Shown here in pieces: positions 33,820 through 46,888 of a stretch of 64,000 nucleotides of DNA. A program made the translations under genes and the position numbers. Location: positions 67,965 through 131,964 of the forward strand of contig MU278350.1 in assembly GCA_022385755.1 (NCBI GenBank). Direction: 5' to 3'. The stretch's first letter is position 1. Each line of letters opens with the position of its first letter. A model generated the notes under the pieces. That model did no database searches, had not been told where the DNA came from, and worked only from the letters and a program-made list of their open reading frames with translations. The stretch comes from Trametopsis cervina (taxonomy: Eukaryota; Basidiomycota; Agaricomycetes; Polyporales; Irpicaceae).

Positions 33820-34450
33820 GTTCTGGGCTTCAGCCGCTGAAGTCGCCCCTGGTTCGAGCTGTGCAAGGGCACTCCAGCGCCAGCCATAGGATTCCTTTCA
33901 TCTCATCTACTATCTTCGCGTGGCAAGCTGCGCACAACGGAACCTCAATATGTCTTGAAGTGTATCTTTCTTAACCTATCTTATCATTTCACGTTCATTT
34001 CTTTGTCTGGTGCGTACGTGACAAGCATTGGCTACCTTGTACGCCTCATTCCACAATGATCATCTACTCTGTGATGTATTCTCCCTCGCGCGTGAACCTG
34101 GTCGTAGAACATATACACTCCATGTCGACGCACCCCCGAGAAGACCCGGAGGGGGGTATCAAAACACGCAAGATGCGCCATTTCGAAAGCACAGAGGAGA
34201 ACAGAACGGCGAGAATGAATACCTACGGCTACCGCTGTGGAGATTGACGATACGAGAAGTGGATGCAGCTGACGAGAAGACGGCTGACCACGAAGGCGTC
34301 GGTAATTATCAATGAAAGCTTACCTGTGCTGATTCGGCCTTCCGATTTGACCTTTGCTGGGGTGACGTATATCCGCGGATGGACAAGGATACCATTGTAG
34401 TGGTGCGACAGATAAGTCTGTCTACTGCCAACGCTATGCGGGTCAGCTAA
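33820..34450 (+). repeat. Duplicated FBX 3' flank (copy B)
   Basis: Matches copy A after FBX2 and the inverted copy after FBX5. GACCCGGAGGGGGGTATCAA and TTGGCTACCTTGTACGCCTC are shared with small changes. Confidence 0.75.
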
Positions 34451-35660
34451 GGTCAGCCGACCGGGTACCATTAAAGTGAGCCGCCCACATTTTGTCGCAT
34501 ATCCGATTCTCTCTAACGCAGCTTTAGTAACATGTCGGTAAACGTCCGCTATCGGAAGCCGCTATCTATTGAGGGTATATAAGTACTCTCTGAGCAGCTC
34601 TGTCTCACCGAGTCACTTGTCCCTGACCTCCACTCTCGTCTCTCTCGTCTTTCTCTCCTACTGCCTCTATTTCCTTTTTATCTCATCTCTCTCAGTCTCT
34701 CTCTCTCTCTCGCTCTATCTGCTCTCTCTTTCTCTCTACCTCTCTATTTCTCTCTTCTCTCTCTCTTCTTCTTCTTCTTCTTCTCTCTCTCTCTCTTCGC
34801 CCCACGCCCGTTGGCACACAGTTCCTATCCTACCATCCACCAATACCCGTCTCACAGCTCGTCAACTCCTCTTGTCGATCTTCTACTGCGGCTCATAGCC
34901 CTCCACTCCATTCACCCTCAAGGCCGCCGCCACTGCGCCCAGCACACAGCTCTCAGGCCTTATGCCAGGACGCAGGTGCGCTCTATCTCAGCGTCATCCT
35001 TTTCCTCACTCACCTTCTTACTCGTAGTTAGCGGCAACATCCCGTTTCTTGTCAGCCCTTCATTCGTCGGCGCGCGCGACCCTATACACCAGAAGCTACG
35101 CCCTCGCAGAGCCTCTGTCAGCCATCCGACCATCCGACAGCAGGCGCACGCGCCTCGACATCATCGCATATGTCCAACCATCAGCCACCCGCCGTCCCGT
35201 CCAGCATCTCCTTCCGCCACCTACCAACACCCCTTCCCAGCTGCACATAGTTGACGTCCCCGACGTCATGGGAAACTGCAGCATAAGGGCCTCCTCCCTC
35301 CCTCACTTCCTTCTGGACGATCGCAAGAACGGCGGACCGTATCGTGCTCTGCGTATCGTACGAGCAGACGACACGAGCGCGCCACTTGACAAGCATCACG
35401 CGATTTCTCTCTCACTTCACGGGACGCTACGCCCTCGAAGAGCATGCGTCAGCCGCCGCCGACATTTCGACTCCCTCACGGATGGACAACTGTCAGCCAC
35501 CAACATCCCTCTCATGTCCGTCTCTTCCTCTCCTTCTCCCACCCACCAACGCCCCTTCCCAGCTGCACATAGTTGACGTCCCCGACGTCATGGGTAACTG
35601 CAGCACAAGGGCTAATCTTCTCTCACTCCCCCTACTTCCATCCGGACGATCGCAACAATG
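34451..35660 (+). repeat. TATA/CT-rich repeat element, copy B
   Basis: Same order as copy A: GGTCAGCCGACCGGGTACC start, TATATAAG at 34576-34583, CT microsatellite 34620-34800 with a short CTT run, then two internal repeats each with a TGACGTC-CCC-GACGTCA dyad (35252-35268 and 35574-35590). Reading frames differ from copy A. Confidence 0.7.
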
Positions 35661-36380
35661 GCGGATGGGTCATCTCCCTTGGTGTGCTCTGTGCGCGATG
35701 TCCACAGTTGCGACGTATTTTCTCTTCAGTTCTTTTGTTCTTCTCCTCGTCTCATGTATCTCCCATCTTTTCTCCCGCCTCAGTATCGCAATGTTTCTTT
35801 CTTTCTCATGTATCCGCACCCCTCCATCTTGTCTCGTCTCGCCTATCCTGTACCCGTGTCTCTGCAACACAATATACCCCCTTGAACTCGCACCGTCAGC
35901 CGAAAGCACCGCGCGACCAGCAAGAAGTCTGAGGCTGACACGAAGCGCGATCGTTCAGTGAGCACCTACAATTCAGCGCACACGCTCGCACGCACCATAC
36001 GACAAGAACACACAAGAAAAAAAGTACTATCATCATTATCAACCCGTCTAGCATACGATTCCAAGAGTACACACAAACACAATACCGAGAGACGGAGGGA
36101 AGAAGGGCGGGGGAGGTGGGGTAAGAGGGAGAAGGAGGAGAGATGGGAATAAATACGGACACAAGCACAACAACATGGCAGTCGTCGTCATCGTCGTCAT
36201 TGTCGTGGGGAGAGTGAGGTGGGTATAGCAGAGGCGGGTACGTGATGAGGGAAAGCATTAGTTATAGGGAGGTGGGTAAGAAGAGCAGGGGCGGTCCGCG
36301 GGATATTAGTGACGTTTTATGCGGGACATGTTTTCATGCAGACGAAGCCCTTGTACCCTTGCAAAAAGTCAATCGCGCAC
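35661..36380. other. Spacer between repeat copy B and MFS2
   Basis: CT-rich decay tail to about 35880, then purine-rich low-complexity sequence (about 36080-36220). No gene is supported. Confidence 0.5.
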
Positions 36381-38213
36381 TCAAACAACAGCCTTGACGA
36401 TATCCTCCGCGCTGTCCCCCTTCTCCTCAAACTCGCTCCCGGTAACAGTCGTCGTCTCGCTGCCGGTACCCATCAGACTGACATCGTACCCGTTCTCGAT
36501 CAAATACTGGCGGAACTTCTCGTCCTCCTCGATCATCCCGTCGTGTTCCAGCGGGCGCACGGCAAAGAGCACGATGAGCGCAGACAGGATGGCAAGGCCC
36601 GAGCCGATCCAGAACGGACCAGTGTTCCCGCGGTCCGACGTGTCGCCACCGAAGTCGTCGATGATCGCGGGGAACGCCCATGTACCGACGAACGCGCCGA
36701 CCTTGCCTGCCGCAGCCGCGAGTCCGTAGAACTGGCCACGCACAGCGGTGGGGCCCGTCTTGGACGCGAGCAGACCGAGGCAGTTTCCGGGCCCGAGCTC
36801 ACCGAACGACAGGAAGATACCGTACACGACTGCGAACGCGCCGATGTTGTTCGTGAGGTGCTTGTACAGACCGGACATGATGAATCCGATGACGGCCTGG
36901 CACAAGAGACCCGTGATCATCGTGTACTTGGGTCCGAGGTAGTCGACGACGAACGCGCCAATGAGCGTGCCGGGCATGTAGAACAGGTTGATGACGCATC
37001 CCCAGCCGAGGACGACAGTGAGCGATGAGCTTCCGCCGGTGATGTTGTTCACGATGGGCGTGGAGTAGATACCGAAGGGGTAGGTGATGAAGTCGTAGAT
37101 GAACCATGCGAGGGCGATACCTGTCCATTGGAACCAGTAGCGCTTGAACACGAGCCAGTACGGGGTACGCGCGCGGTGCATGCTGTTGCGCTTGTAGTGA
37201 GCCGGCTCGTCCATGTTGAGTCGCCAGATGAACACGAGCATGGCGGGGACGAAGCCGAGACCGAGAGACAGACGCCAGACGGCGCGCAGGTGGTTCTCAC
37301 CGAAGATCCAGAAGAGGACGAGGGGCACGAAGGAGGCGATGACGAAACCGAAGTCGATCATCGAGTCTGTGGGGGCGTGCGATTAGATATGCTATCGTTG
37401 ATGGGGAGCGAAGATCGGAACTCACTGGTAGCAAGGGCGAACCACCTGTGCTGGGCGTTTTTAGCCACACCATCACCTTCCGACTGCTCAGAGGCAGCGA
37501 CGGAACCACATGGGTATTCAGCACCGACACCGATACCGAGGAGGAAACTGTGTGCACGAGGGCGGTCAGATGACGAAATGGAGTGGTAATATGCTAAGAT
37601 GCGTACCGGCAGGCACTGAGCATGGCAAGCATACCGCCGAGGCTGTGGTTGGCTCCGCTCGAGGCCGCGGAAAGGAGGGAGAAGAATGCTACGATACCAG
37701 TAGCAGCCATCTGAGTGCGTCAGATTCCTTGAGTATACGGACGGAACACGATAGGGGAGCGCGATAGACGCACCATTCCGAATTTGCGACCGAGCTTATC
37801 GGAGAGGTAGCCAAAAGTCAGCATACCGACGATGGTGCCGGCGAAGGCGACACTGCTGAGCGTCGTGCTGTAGTTGTGGTTTTTGATCGCGGCTGAGCCG
37901 TAGATACGGGTGAGCAGAGTGTTGACTGTGTGAGGAGCGCATATATGAGCATAATTGGTCGTGTGAACAGTAATAAAGCAGCAAACGCACCAGCACTGAT
38001 GACACCGTTGGCGTAGCCTACGCGGGGAGAACATCTGGTCAGCACACTCCATGAAAACGAACAGGGATGGTTTGGGGTGTACCATCGGAAAACAGAGCAG
38101 TTCCGCAGCTGTGAGGACGAAGATGAGCATTCCAATTATCGCACGGTAAGCTGCGGGACGTACGCGAAGATGAGAGAGATCTGCTTGAACTTGGAGCTCT
38201 TAACGACAGACAT
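36381..38213 (-). CDS. MFS transporter, GIT1/PHO84-like (MFS2)
   Basis: Start at the ATG complementary to 38211-38213 (MSVVKSSKFKQISLIFA), the first donor being gtacgt. Short exons encode NTLLTRIYGSAAIKNHNYST and the MFS motif FGYLSDKLGRKFGM (near 37790). The main exon encodes FVIASFVPLVLFWIFGENHL, LNMDEPAHYKRNSMHRARTP, WLVFKRYWFQWTGIALAWFI, ITGGSSSLTVVLGWGCV and VVYGIFLSFGELGPGNC, with an acidic C-terminus ending SAEDIVKAVV and stop 36381-36383. Predicted plasma-membrane H+ symporter for phosphate or glycerophosphodiesters. It forms a divergent pair with MFS3. Confidence 0.85.
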
Positions 38214-40966
38214 GATGCGCCGGTCGTGTAGGGCGGGAGGTTAGGTGGTAAGGGAAGTGAGGGGATGGGGCGTCCTCTATCGAGCAGAAGGGCTCGTGTG
38301 GAGGGTACTTATCTGCGCCAGGTGCGTCTGATGTCGGTGTGACATGGTGGGTGATGGTTTGATGCCCGCTTCGCAAAAAAAGAAGGCAAACAGGGCACGG
38401 ATGCTGCCCATATCGGGCATCGAACGTGCGTGACCTGATCTGCCGCAGGATGCCATTATTTCACATGCGCCTCCTCCTCTCTCCCCGCGCGCATACTGTT
38501 AGTGTGTGATAGCGCCGCGGGCCTCTGCTGGTGCCGTGTGCGTGGGCTCATGTCATTCTCCATCCACGTCGGGCTCGTCCGCACATACCGACAACGCCCT
38601 AGGGGTCCGCTGTGAGATGCCCCGACGCACGACGGCGGGCGGAGGCAAACGCACCGCTGAGTACTCGGGCGATGTGCAGCGGGCGGCTTTGCTCCCGCTG
38701 GAGAGCTCTGGGGACAATTTTGATCCCAATTTGATAGAGATGCTCCCTTGGCTGGGGCAGACGGCCATCTCGAGGCACGCGTTTCGGACTCGTCGTCGCC
38801 CTCTCCCCCGTCGCGCTCGGTGCATACAGCATGGCGACGAGGACTCAGTTTACGAACGTTCAAGTTGCGAAACACTGTGCGCTCACTGCCACCCCCTGCT
38901 AGCGAGTCGTCGTTGCGTCGATCTTCAGTCTGGCGGGAATGGCATCATTCGGTCATTGGCGGTACACGGTGAGTCGATGTCACCATAAGATTTCCTGAGT
39001 AATGCATGTGGCTACTTTGCGCCAGTCCTGGCTGGCACTTGCTGCCAGAACCTTCGTGCACAAGTGATTACGTCCGGTGGATGTCTGCACTATGGATGTG
39101 GCAGGAGATCTGCCTGACACTGCCTCCAGGAACTGTATGCGCGACTCGCCATCACCCACAGGAGACCCGCTTGATGAATATCAAGGAGTCGAAGAGTTGT
39201 GATATTGAGAGAGAGGATTGTAGCTATGCCAGCCGCAGAACGTGTCGGTGATGCGCAGCTCATTGGGTAGTGGCAGAAAATAAGCAGAGTTGTGAAACTG
39301 ATTGCACAGCCACCGTGAGGTGTACTAACGGAGCATCACAGTGACCGACGCTTAAGTGCCGACGGCGCTGAACTTGAGAGTGTACGCTCTATTTGGGAGG
39401 AGGATAGACGACAATCACCATGGGCTAGTGTGCAGGTAGAGAGTTGATGTGCGGGCATGGATGACGAGGTGAGTATTAAGCTATTTCGGAGTACGTCACA
39501 CCATTGGCAATAGCACTCCAGCGATGGGCTTAATTCTCCCAGGAAATGCGCCGCCCACACGAAGATGAACAACAAAAGATAATAAACATCGATTCAAGGA
39601 CAGCGAGTCCCACGCATGCCGAACGCACACGACCTGCGCCGGGACGCCCGACATACAAGGAGTTCCTCGGAAGACGCATACACTCAGCGTCCAGAACCCA
39701 GAACTCTATCAGCTTCTCCCAGGCACGTCTTCTGCTTCTCAGAAGCAAGCCCGCACATGACATCGCGAACGTGCACCGATGGACCACTCACGATTCGTCC
39801 ACCCACCGCGCCTACACAGCTCCTCGCCCGACCCCGCCATTTCAAAGCGAAAGGCTGCGGTTCAGATCGTGGCCTCGAGGCGGATGAGAAGGAGGCTCCG
39901 ACTGAACCTTGCCAGACAGCTGCTCGCACAACATACCACTGGAGCAGAGCAATCCGCGATTAGAACTGTGTTTGCGCACGTCCATCCGAACGGTGGCACT
40001 GGCGGCGAAGACGAAGCGCTTGCATAATGAAAAGAAGAATTCAAAGTCGGAGGTGCTTCCGCCGGGACACACCGCGCGCCACATCGCACGGGCCAGATCG
40101 ACTTCTATACTTAGGAATTCGGTGTTCCTAGACGCGTCTTCCAGAACGTGTTCATCGCGTCCCGTATACAGTAATCATCGTATGTAAGTGCATACACCCA
40201 CACTTATAGTACACTTATCGTTGCATGAATGTTCCTGGATCGATATCGATGTGGCCTGCACGGTCGATCGAGGTGCGCGTTCCACAGGAAAAGTCGCGAC
40301 GTAGATCGCGGGAGGCCTACTTTAACTTCCCGGAGAGCACATCTAGCGGAGGTGCAGCACGACCGACGAGACACGTTCACCACGGAGCCACAACGCATAA
40401 ACATCCGCCAGATCGAAAGATGGGATGAGTTGGGTAATCTGTCGAACCGATCGCTTTCTGTATATGACCGTGTACTTACTCGCTGTCATTAGAGAAGGAG
40501 GATGCAAGATAAGCCATAGATGCCGTAACATCTGGCTACTTCACTCGCAAATCGCCCTTCTTCAACAACAAACAATCCTTGCATAGTAGTCACAAAATCC
40601 AGCAGATCACTGACAACGCTTATAACAGACAAGTCACACACCCGAACCATCGTCTCTCGCCATCGCCGTGGACACGACAACCCCGTCATGCATTCCGGAG
40701 AGAGAAACGACACGATACGATATCGTACCCACAACCTCATCGCTTCTGACAAGTGACAGCTTCCTGACAGTCCTTCTGAATGCATACACGAACGTTCACT
40801 CTAACATGCTCGCTGGGAGATAGAGCAGTGGGAACGACTCTGGAAGAAGCACAGATCGTGTCACCCGACACCAAACCACCGATACTTAACCTTCCACACC
40901 TATTCATCCAGTGCACGCTGCGTCTGCGTTTCCCGCTTGCATCTGCAGCTGAAGAAGAACTTCGCC
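38214..40966. other. Central spacer between MFS2 and MFS3
   Basis: About 2.75 kb at the centre of the roughly palindromic cluster. Several GC-rich frames overlap at 38.5-39.0 kb and 39.5-40.0 kb on both strands, but none resembles a known family or shows a convincing exon pattern. The last 300 bp before 40967 is presumably the MFS3 promoter. Confidence 0.5.
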
Positions 40967-42804
40967 ATGTCCATGCGTCTTACGAAGAACCCGCAGCTCA
41001 AGCAGGTCTCGCTCATCTTTGCGTACGTCCCACACTACAATCGCCGTCTCTACTGTCCGAGCCCGCTGACGTCTTCTCCCCTTAGATGCGGGACCGCCCT
41101 GTTCGCCGATGGTTCGTCGCACCCTGCGCCCCTCTCACCCCAATGCTGATCCACCCATTCCTCCTACAGGCTACGCCAACGGCGTCATCAGCGCCGGTAC
41201 GTCCACTCTATCAGTGTTCACACGAGCAATCGTGCTCACCCCGCACAGTCAACACCCTGCTCACGCGTATATACGGCTCCGCCGTGCTTAAGGCCCACAA
41301 CTACAGCACGACGCTAACGAGCGTCACATTCGCCGGCACGATCGTCGGTATGCTCACCTTTGGGTACCTCTCCGACAAGCTCGGGCGTAAATTCGGTATG
41401 GTAAGTCCCCTTCTCCCTCCTCCGGTACCTGTTCTACACTACGCTAGTGCGAGCGGGATGCTCACTCGACGTAGATGATAGCGACTGGGTTCGTCGCCTT
41501 CTTCTCCCTCCTGTCCGCCGCATCCAGCGGCGCGCATCATAGTGTAGGCGGTATGCTCGCCATGCTAAGCGTATGCCGGTAGGTACCCGCCCGTCTCTTC
41601 GTGTATGCTCAGACAGCGCTCACATGGATAGGTTCCTGCTCGGGATCGGAATCGGCGCGGAGTATTCGTGCGGCTCTGTTGCCGCGTCTGAACAGTCGGA
41701 GGAGGATGGTGTGGCGAGGAACGCCCAGCATCGGTGGCTCGCGCTCGCAACCAGTACGCTCCGTTTCCCTCTCTTCCCCACTCCACGCACGCCGCTTGAG
41801 CTCCGTACACAGACTCAATGATCGACCTCGGCTTCGTCGTCGCCTCCTTCGTCCCGCTCGTCCTCTTCTGGATCTTCGGCGAGAGCCACCTCCGCGCAGT
41901 CTGGCGTCTCTCTCTCGGCCTCGCCTTCGTCCCCGCCACGCTCGTCTTCTTCTGGCGGCTCAACATGGACGAGCCACAGCACTACAAACGCAGTAGCCTA
42001 CACCGCGCGCGCACGCCGTACTGGCTCGTCTTGAGGCGGTATTGGGTGCCGTGGACGGGCATCGCGCTCACGTGGTTCTTCTATGACTTTATTGTCTATC
42101 CGTTCGGCATCTTCGCGACGCCTATTATCAATAACATCACGGGTGGGAACTCGTCGCTCACTGTTGTTCTTGGCTGGGGATGTGTGATCAACCTGTTCTA
42201 TATGCCTGGCACACTCCTCGGCGCGTTCGTCGTCGACTACCTCGGGCCAAAGTACACACTCATTACGGGTCTGCTGTGCCAGGCCGTCATCGGATTCATC
42301 ATGTCCGCGATGTACAAGCACCTCACGAGCCACGTCGGCGCGTTCGCAGTCGTATACGGCATCTTCCTCTCGTTCGGCGAGCTCGGGCCAGGGAACTGCA
42401 CCTTCCTGCTCGCATCCAAGACAGGCCCGACGGGCGTGCGGGGCCAGTTCTTCGGGCTCGCGGCAGCAGTGGGCAAACTGGGTGCGTTCGTCGGTACATG
42501 GGCGTTCCCCGCGATCATCGACGACTTCGGTGGGGACACGACGGACCGCGGGAACACGGGCCCGTTCTGGATCGGCTCGGGCATCGCGGTGCTTTCTGCG
42601 GTCATTGTGCTCGTTATGGTGCGCCCGCTCGAGCACGATGGGATGGTCGAGGAGGACGAGAAGTTTAGGCTGTATTTGATTGAGAATGGGTATGATGTGA
42701 GCTTGATGGGCATGAGCATGAGCACGGAGACGACGACGGTTGCGGGCAGCGAGTTCGAGGAGAAGGGCGCGAGTACGGACGACGTCGTGAAGGGTGCTGT
42801 GTGA
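40967..42804 (+). CDS. MFS transporter, GIT1/PHO84-like (MFS3)
   Basis: Start ATG 40967 (MSMRLTKNPQLKQVSLIFA); the first intron (gtacgt..ccttag) joins to CGTALFADG, then short exons give YANGVISAG, NTLLTRIYGSAVLKAHNYST and the MFS motif FGYLSDKLGRKFGM (about 41355-41400). The exon with LLGIGIGAEYSCGSVAASEQ follows, then the long exon 41818-42804 with WRLSLGLAFVPATLVFFWRL, ITGGNSSLTVVLGWGCV, VVYGIFLSFGELGPGNC and PFWIGSGIAVLSAVIVLVMV. The C-terminus reads EFEEKGASTDDVVKGAV, stop 42802-42804. It is closer to MFS1 in the body and close to MFS2 in the tail. It converges with FBX4, mirroring the FBX1/MFS1 pair. Confidence 0.87.
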
Positions 42805-43324
42805 GTTTGTAACGAAGCTGAGCAGATGGCTTGCACGAAGAAAAGAAAAACCCACTCTCGTACGAGCCACTCTCTTCTCCCCTAATTGAACACAGTAGCC
42901 TGGCTCATGTTCTGTTCCTGCGACGCCTGGAAGATGTTGTGTCCGTGTAGTTGTGTGCCTGCGTCTCACCTCCCGCACCTGCGATTGTATGCTAGACGGG
43001 TCGATGCTGGAAGTAGTATTATCTACCTCCTTTTCTTTATCTTGCTTGCATAAACTGCTCGTTGCGCGCAGTCTGTTTAGCCACGAGCACGATTTGAAGT
43101 GATCAGTAAGTACTCATACGAGACCGAGAGATCGGTCTTCGTGGCGCTGCGCTTCTCGCCTGCCAGCCTCAGGCTGCTGTTCATGCGCAGACATTTCGGC
43201 TGACGGTGCGAGCTCGAAGGTGTATATTGGGTCAGAAGATATATAGAATAGATGAGACAAGCTAGTATGAGCGGCGAGAGAAGAAGACATGTGATTCGCC
43301 TCAGATGCCTGAGTAATTCCAAGA

Positions 43325-45150
43325 TCACAGCGTGTAAGCCTTCCACGTCTCTGTTCTATCTCTGTTCTGTCCGACCAGGTCACCTTGTCGTCAGCGTCCT
43401 GTTCAATTCTAGTCAGATCCAGCCGCAGACGTACCCCGCGAGACACACAGATCGCATCCTCGCTAAACATTGATCCCGAGAAGCCCGTACGCAGGCCACC
43501 TAGTGAGATCGTCTCCTCAAATACATGCTTCCTCTGGCCGTCAGTATCCGTAACGTCAAGGCACAGCTCAGCAATGTCCTCATCTGTCGCGTCCACGTCT
43601 TCCGTCATCGTGAGCCAGTGCGTTTGGCTATACGCCCGTACCAGCGTTCGATCATCCTCTTCCTCCCCACTGCACGCCTGCATCTTGTACCACGCGTGAT
43701 ATTTGTTGAAATCGAGGATATCAGACCTATTGCTCCAGCACGCCACGTATCGCGTGCCGTATACCATGTACCCGTGGTATGGGGAATAGTCATAGTCGAC
43801 ATGCATGTGTCCGGGGCCCCATTCCTTCCAAGGGACGACGATCGCCTCCGTAGTTACGTTCGCCGTGTTCCGCACAATGTCAAAGAGTCTTGAGGCGAGG
43901 AAAAACATGCGAACCTTGGACTCGTCGGATGTCAGGGCGACCAGACGATCTTTCTCTGCAACGTGAAACGGGGGGTCGGAGAAACCCATCCCGGTGCGGT
44001 CTTGAGATGTTGCAGGTTCGCAGTGGATATCGAAGTCGAACAACTCGCCGAAATCTTCGCGCTTACAGAGTATCATCGGCAAGTGGAACTCCCATTGTCG
44101 ACGTTCTCTTTGGGGCTGTGAGAGATCCATGAGAACAAGCTTCGGCGGGTCTATAGGCGATGCGGTGGAGCGTCCAAAAACTCCTAGAAGTAAGTGCGTA
44201 GGCCCAACCCAGGCAAATGAGGCAGTATGCGACTCAGTCTGCGAGGCGGGATGTTAATGGGTGGTAGGCGGCAAATGCGAGCAAAATAATCTTACATGTA
44301 TACAAGACCCTGAACGCCAGTTCCATATGGCAGTGATCCAATCGTATTCTACAGACCGAACACATAGGTATGGACCACTGATTCGCATTTTTAACCATTC
44401 TCGCCCCAGTCCGGCTATCAAAGGGAGCGGGGGATTCGATGCAAGGGGGTGTTCACTCCCTGTTGAGAGCTGGAGTACACGAAAAGACACAGATCTGTGT
44501 GTAAAACGCATAAGCTGGCGCTATCAAATTTAATGGCGAGCATATCGCCCATTGCTATACTCACTCCTCGGGAGCAGACGGCTTTTTCACGATGATGAGA
44601 AGGTCTTGCTGGGGATCCATAGCGAAGGCACCTGAGTGTTCCGGCAGTCGCAGAACCCACGACTTGAGGGGTATTCCGCGTATCCTTGATGGCAACTGTG
44701 CAAAGTAGAAGTCGCCCTCAAGCGATGGGCCAATGCCTAGAATGCCGCGTATGACATGTTTCTCTGCGCCAGAATCCAGGTGAATCCTGTCAAACAACAT
44801 AACCCGCTTGAGATTCACAGGAAGAGAATACCACTGGGCATGATATTGTTGAAGCAGAGCTAGCTTCTCAACAACACTGAGGTGATGCGCTGGGTTGTCA
44901 GCCATCCCGGTGAGATGCAGTTGTATTTTGTATTGCAGCACGACCGAAGTGTCGATGATCTGCTTGATTGTCGTGCAAAGCTTATCAGCGAAAGGCGTGT
45001 AAGCATGGTACGGGCGAAGGCAGGTAGCAGCGTTACCTGTCTGCAGACGACGAGGTCGCTGCAGTGCAGATATTCGAATATAGAACATATGAGCTCCATC
45101 GGCAAATATCCGTCAAGACTGTACGATGAATGTTCCCAATCTGAGCTCAT
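43325..45150 (-). CDS. F-box protein, family member 4 (FBX4)
   Basis: Start at the ATG complementary to 45148-45150 (MSSDWEHSSYSLDGYLPMEL); the F-box continues ICSIFEYLHCSDLVVCRQ. Exon 2 has IIDTSVVLQYKIQLHLTG, YHAQWYSLPVNLKRVMLF, FAQLPSRIRGIPLKSWVLR and DPQQDLLIIVKKPSAPEE. Exon 3 has LQLSTGSEHPLA. The long exon has LVLMDLSQPQRERRQWEF, FFLASRLFDIVRNTANVTTE and AIVVPWKEWGPGHMHVDYD. After the intron ending ggtcggacag, the tail reads NRDRTETWKAYTL, stop at 43325-43327. Closest paralogue is FBX1. Predicted SCF substrate receptor, target unknown. Confidence 0.8.
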
Positions 45151-45719
45151 GGTCGGATGCACAATGGTATGGACAGGGTAGGCAATTGCGGTCAGCTCTA
45201 AGTGTTCTTGAAGGATATGCCTGGAAGTGTACTGTAAACATGCGTCAGCTTAGCTTGGCCTGGCAAATCAGAACCGTAGCCTAACCAGTGTTACAGGTGA
45301 GAGGTACAGTACGCAGATATGCAGACGAAGGGAGAGAAAGAGAGTTCAAGGAATGTCGGATGTGACTGACTTGAGTTACATAGGCGTCTCGTGGAAGCGT
45401 CAGATTGGCTGTTCTAAGCGACTGTGATCCGCGTTCTAGACAATTTGGTCACAGTGTAGTTGTGAAACGAGGTATTTGGATGACATCGAGGAGGATATAT
45501 TGATCACAAAAATACACGAAACAACACTAGGCACATGATAGAGGAAAGAACATGACGAGAGAGATGTGAGCAGATACAAGACGAAAAAAAGGAACATCCA
45601 GAACTTAGCGCAAACGCTGGGTGCTTATGAAGAGATGTAGTTGCACAAGTTCATGTTGCCTGAATGTAGAGCAACAAAAGAGAGGAAGACGGACATGCAC
45701 TCCTCCCGATCGCCATGGA
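45151..45719. other. Upstream region of FBX4
   Basis: No gene supported. It joins the start of FBX4 to the decayed 3' end of repeat copy C. Confidence 0.4.
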
Positions 45720-46640
45720 CTCGTCTGCCGTCCACGCGATTGTCCGGCTGGAAGTGGGAAGGGAGAATGCCGGCCTTATGCTGCAGTTCCCCATGACGTC
45801 AAGGACGTCAACTATGTGCAGCTGGGAAGGGGCGTTGGTAGGTGGGAGAAGGGAATGTTGGGACGGACATGCGAGGGGTGCAGGTGGCTGACAGTTGTTC
45901 ATACGTGAGGGGGTCGAAACGTCGGCGGGGGCTGACACGTTCTCTTCGAGGACGTAGCGTCCCCTGAGGTGAGAGACATCGCGCGATGCTCATCAAGCAG
46001 CGCGCCCGTGTCGTTCGCTCGTGCGCTCGTATGATACGCAGAACACCATACGGTCCGCCGTTCTTGCGATCGTCCAGATGGAAGTAGGGGGGAAAGGAGG
46101 TAGGAAGCCGGCCCTTGTGCTGCAGTTACCCATGACGTAGGGGACGTCAACTATGTGCAGCTGGGAAGGGGCGTTGGTAGATGGCTGAAGGAGATGCTGG
46201 ACGGAACGGCGGGTAGCTGTCAATTGGACATGTGCAAGGATACCGAGGGGCCTGCGCCTGCTGTCGGACGGCTGCCGGATGACTGACTGAGGTTCTGCGG
46301 AGGCATAGCTTCTCATGTGTAGGGTCGCGCGCGCGACGGATGAACGACTGATAAAAAACCGATATTGTCGCGAACTACGGGTAAGAAGGTGAGTGAGGAG
46401 AATGATGACGCGGGGATGGAGAGCGTACCTGTGTGACGGTGTAAAGCCTGAGGGCTGTGTGTTGATCTCGCTGACGGCGGCCTTGAAGGTGAAGGGAGCA
46501 CAGGGCTACAAGCCGTAGTAGAAGGTCGACAAGAGGAGTTGACGAGGGAGAGAGAGAGAGAGAGAGACAAAGAGACAAAGAGAGAGATGAAATAAAGAAA
46601 CATAGAGGGAGCAACAAAGAGAGAGAAGAGAGAGAGAGAG

Positions 46641-46672
<32 letters not shown>

Positions 46673-46888
46673 GCAAGAGTAGAGAAAGAAGAAAGAGACG
46701 AGAGTGGAGGTCAGGGACAAGTGACTCGCTGAGACAGAGCTGCTCGGAGGGCACTTATATACCCTCAATAGATAGCGGCTCCCGCTAGCGGACGTTTACC
46801 GACGGGTTACTAAAGCTGCGTTAGAGAGAATCGGATATGCGACAAAATGTGAGCGGCTCACTTTAATGGTATCCCGGTCGGCTGACCC
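45720..46888 (-). repeat. TATA/CT-rich repeat element, copy C (inverted)
   Basis: Reverse orientation of copies A and B. The start lies near 46888, the TATA box (CTTATATA on the + strand) at 46754-46761, and AG microsatellite on the + strand at 46545-46700. Dyads are at 45794-45810 (intact, TGACGTC..GACGTCA) and 46133-46149 (TGACGTA..GACGTCA, one arm mutated). Confidence 0.7.

Noticed and set aside
38500..40100. Possible gene between MFS2 and MFS3
   Set aside because: Overlapping frames on both strands with no family motif and no consistent splice pattern.
41998..42978. 326-codon minus-strand frame opposite MFS3
   Set aside because: Shadow of the MFS3 long exon, with arginine/glutamate-rich composition typical of reverse reading.
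46545..46700. AG-rich tract as a possible CRISPR-like or satellite array
   Set aside because: Simple dinucleotide microsatellite belonging to the CT-rich element; no spacers.
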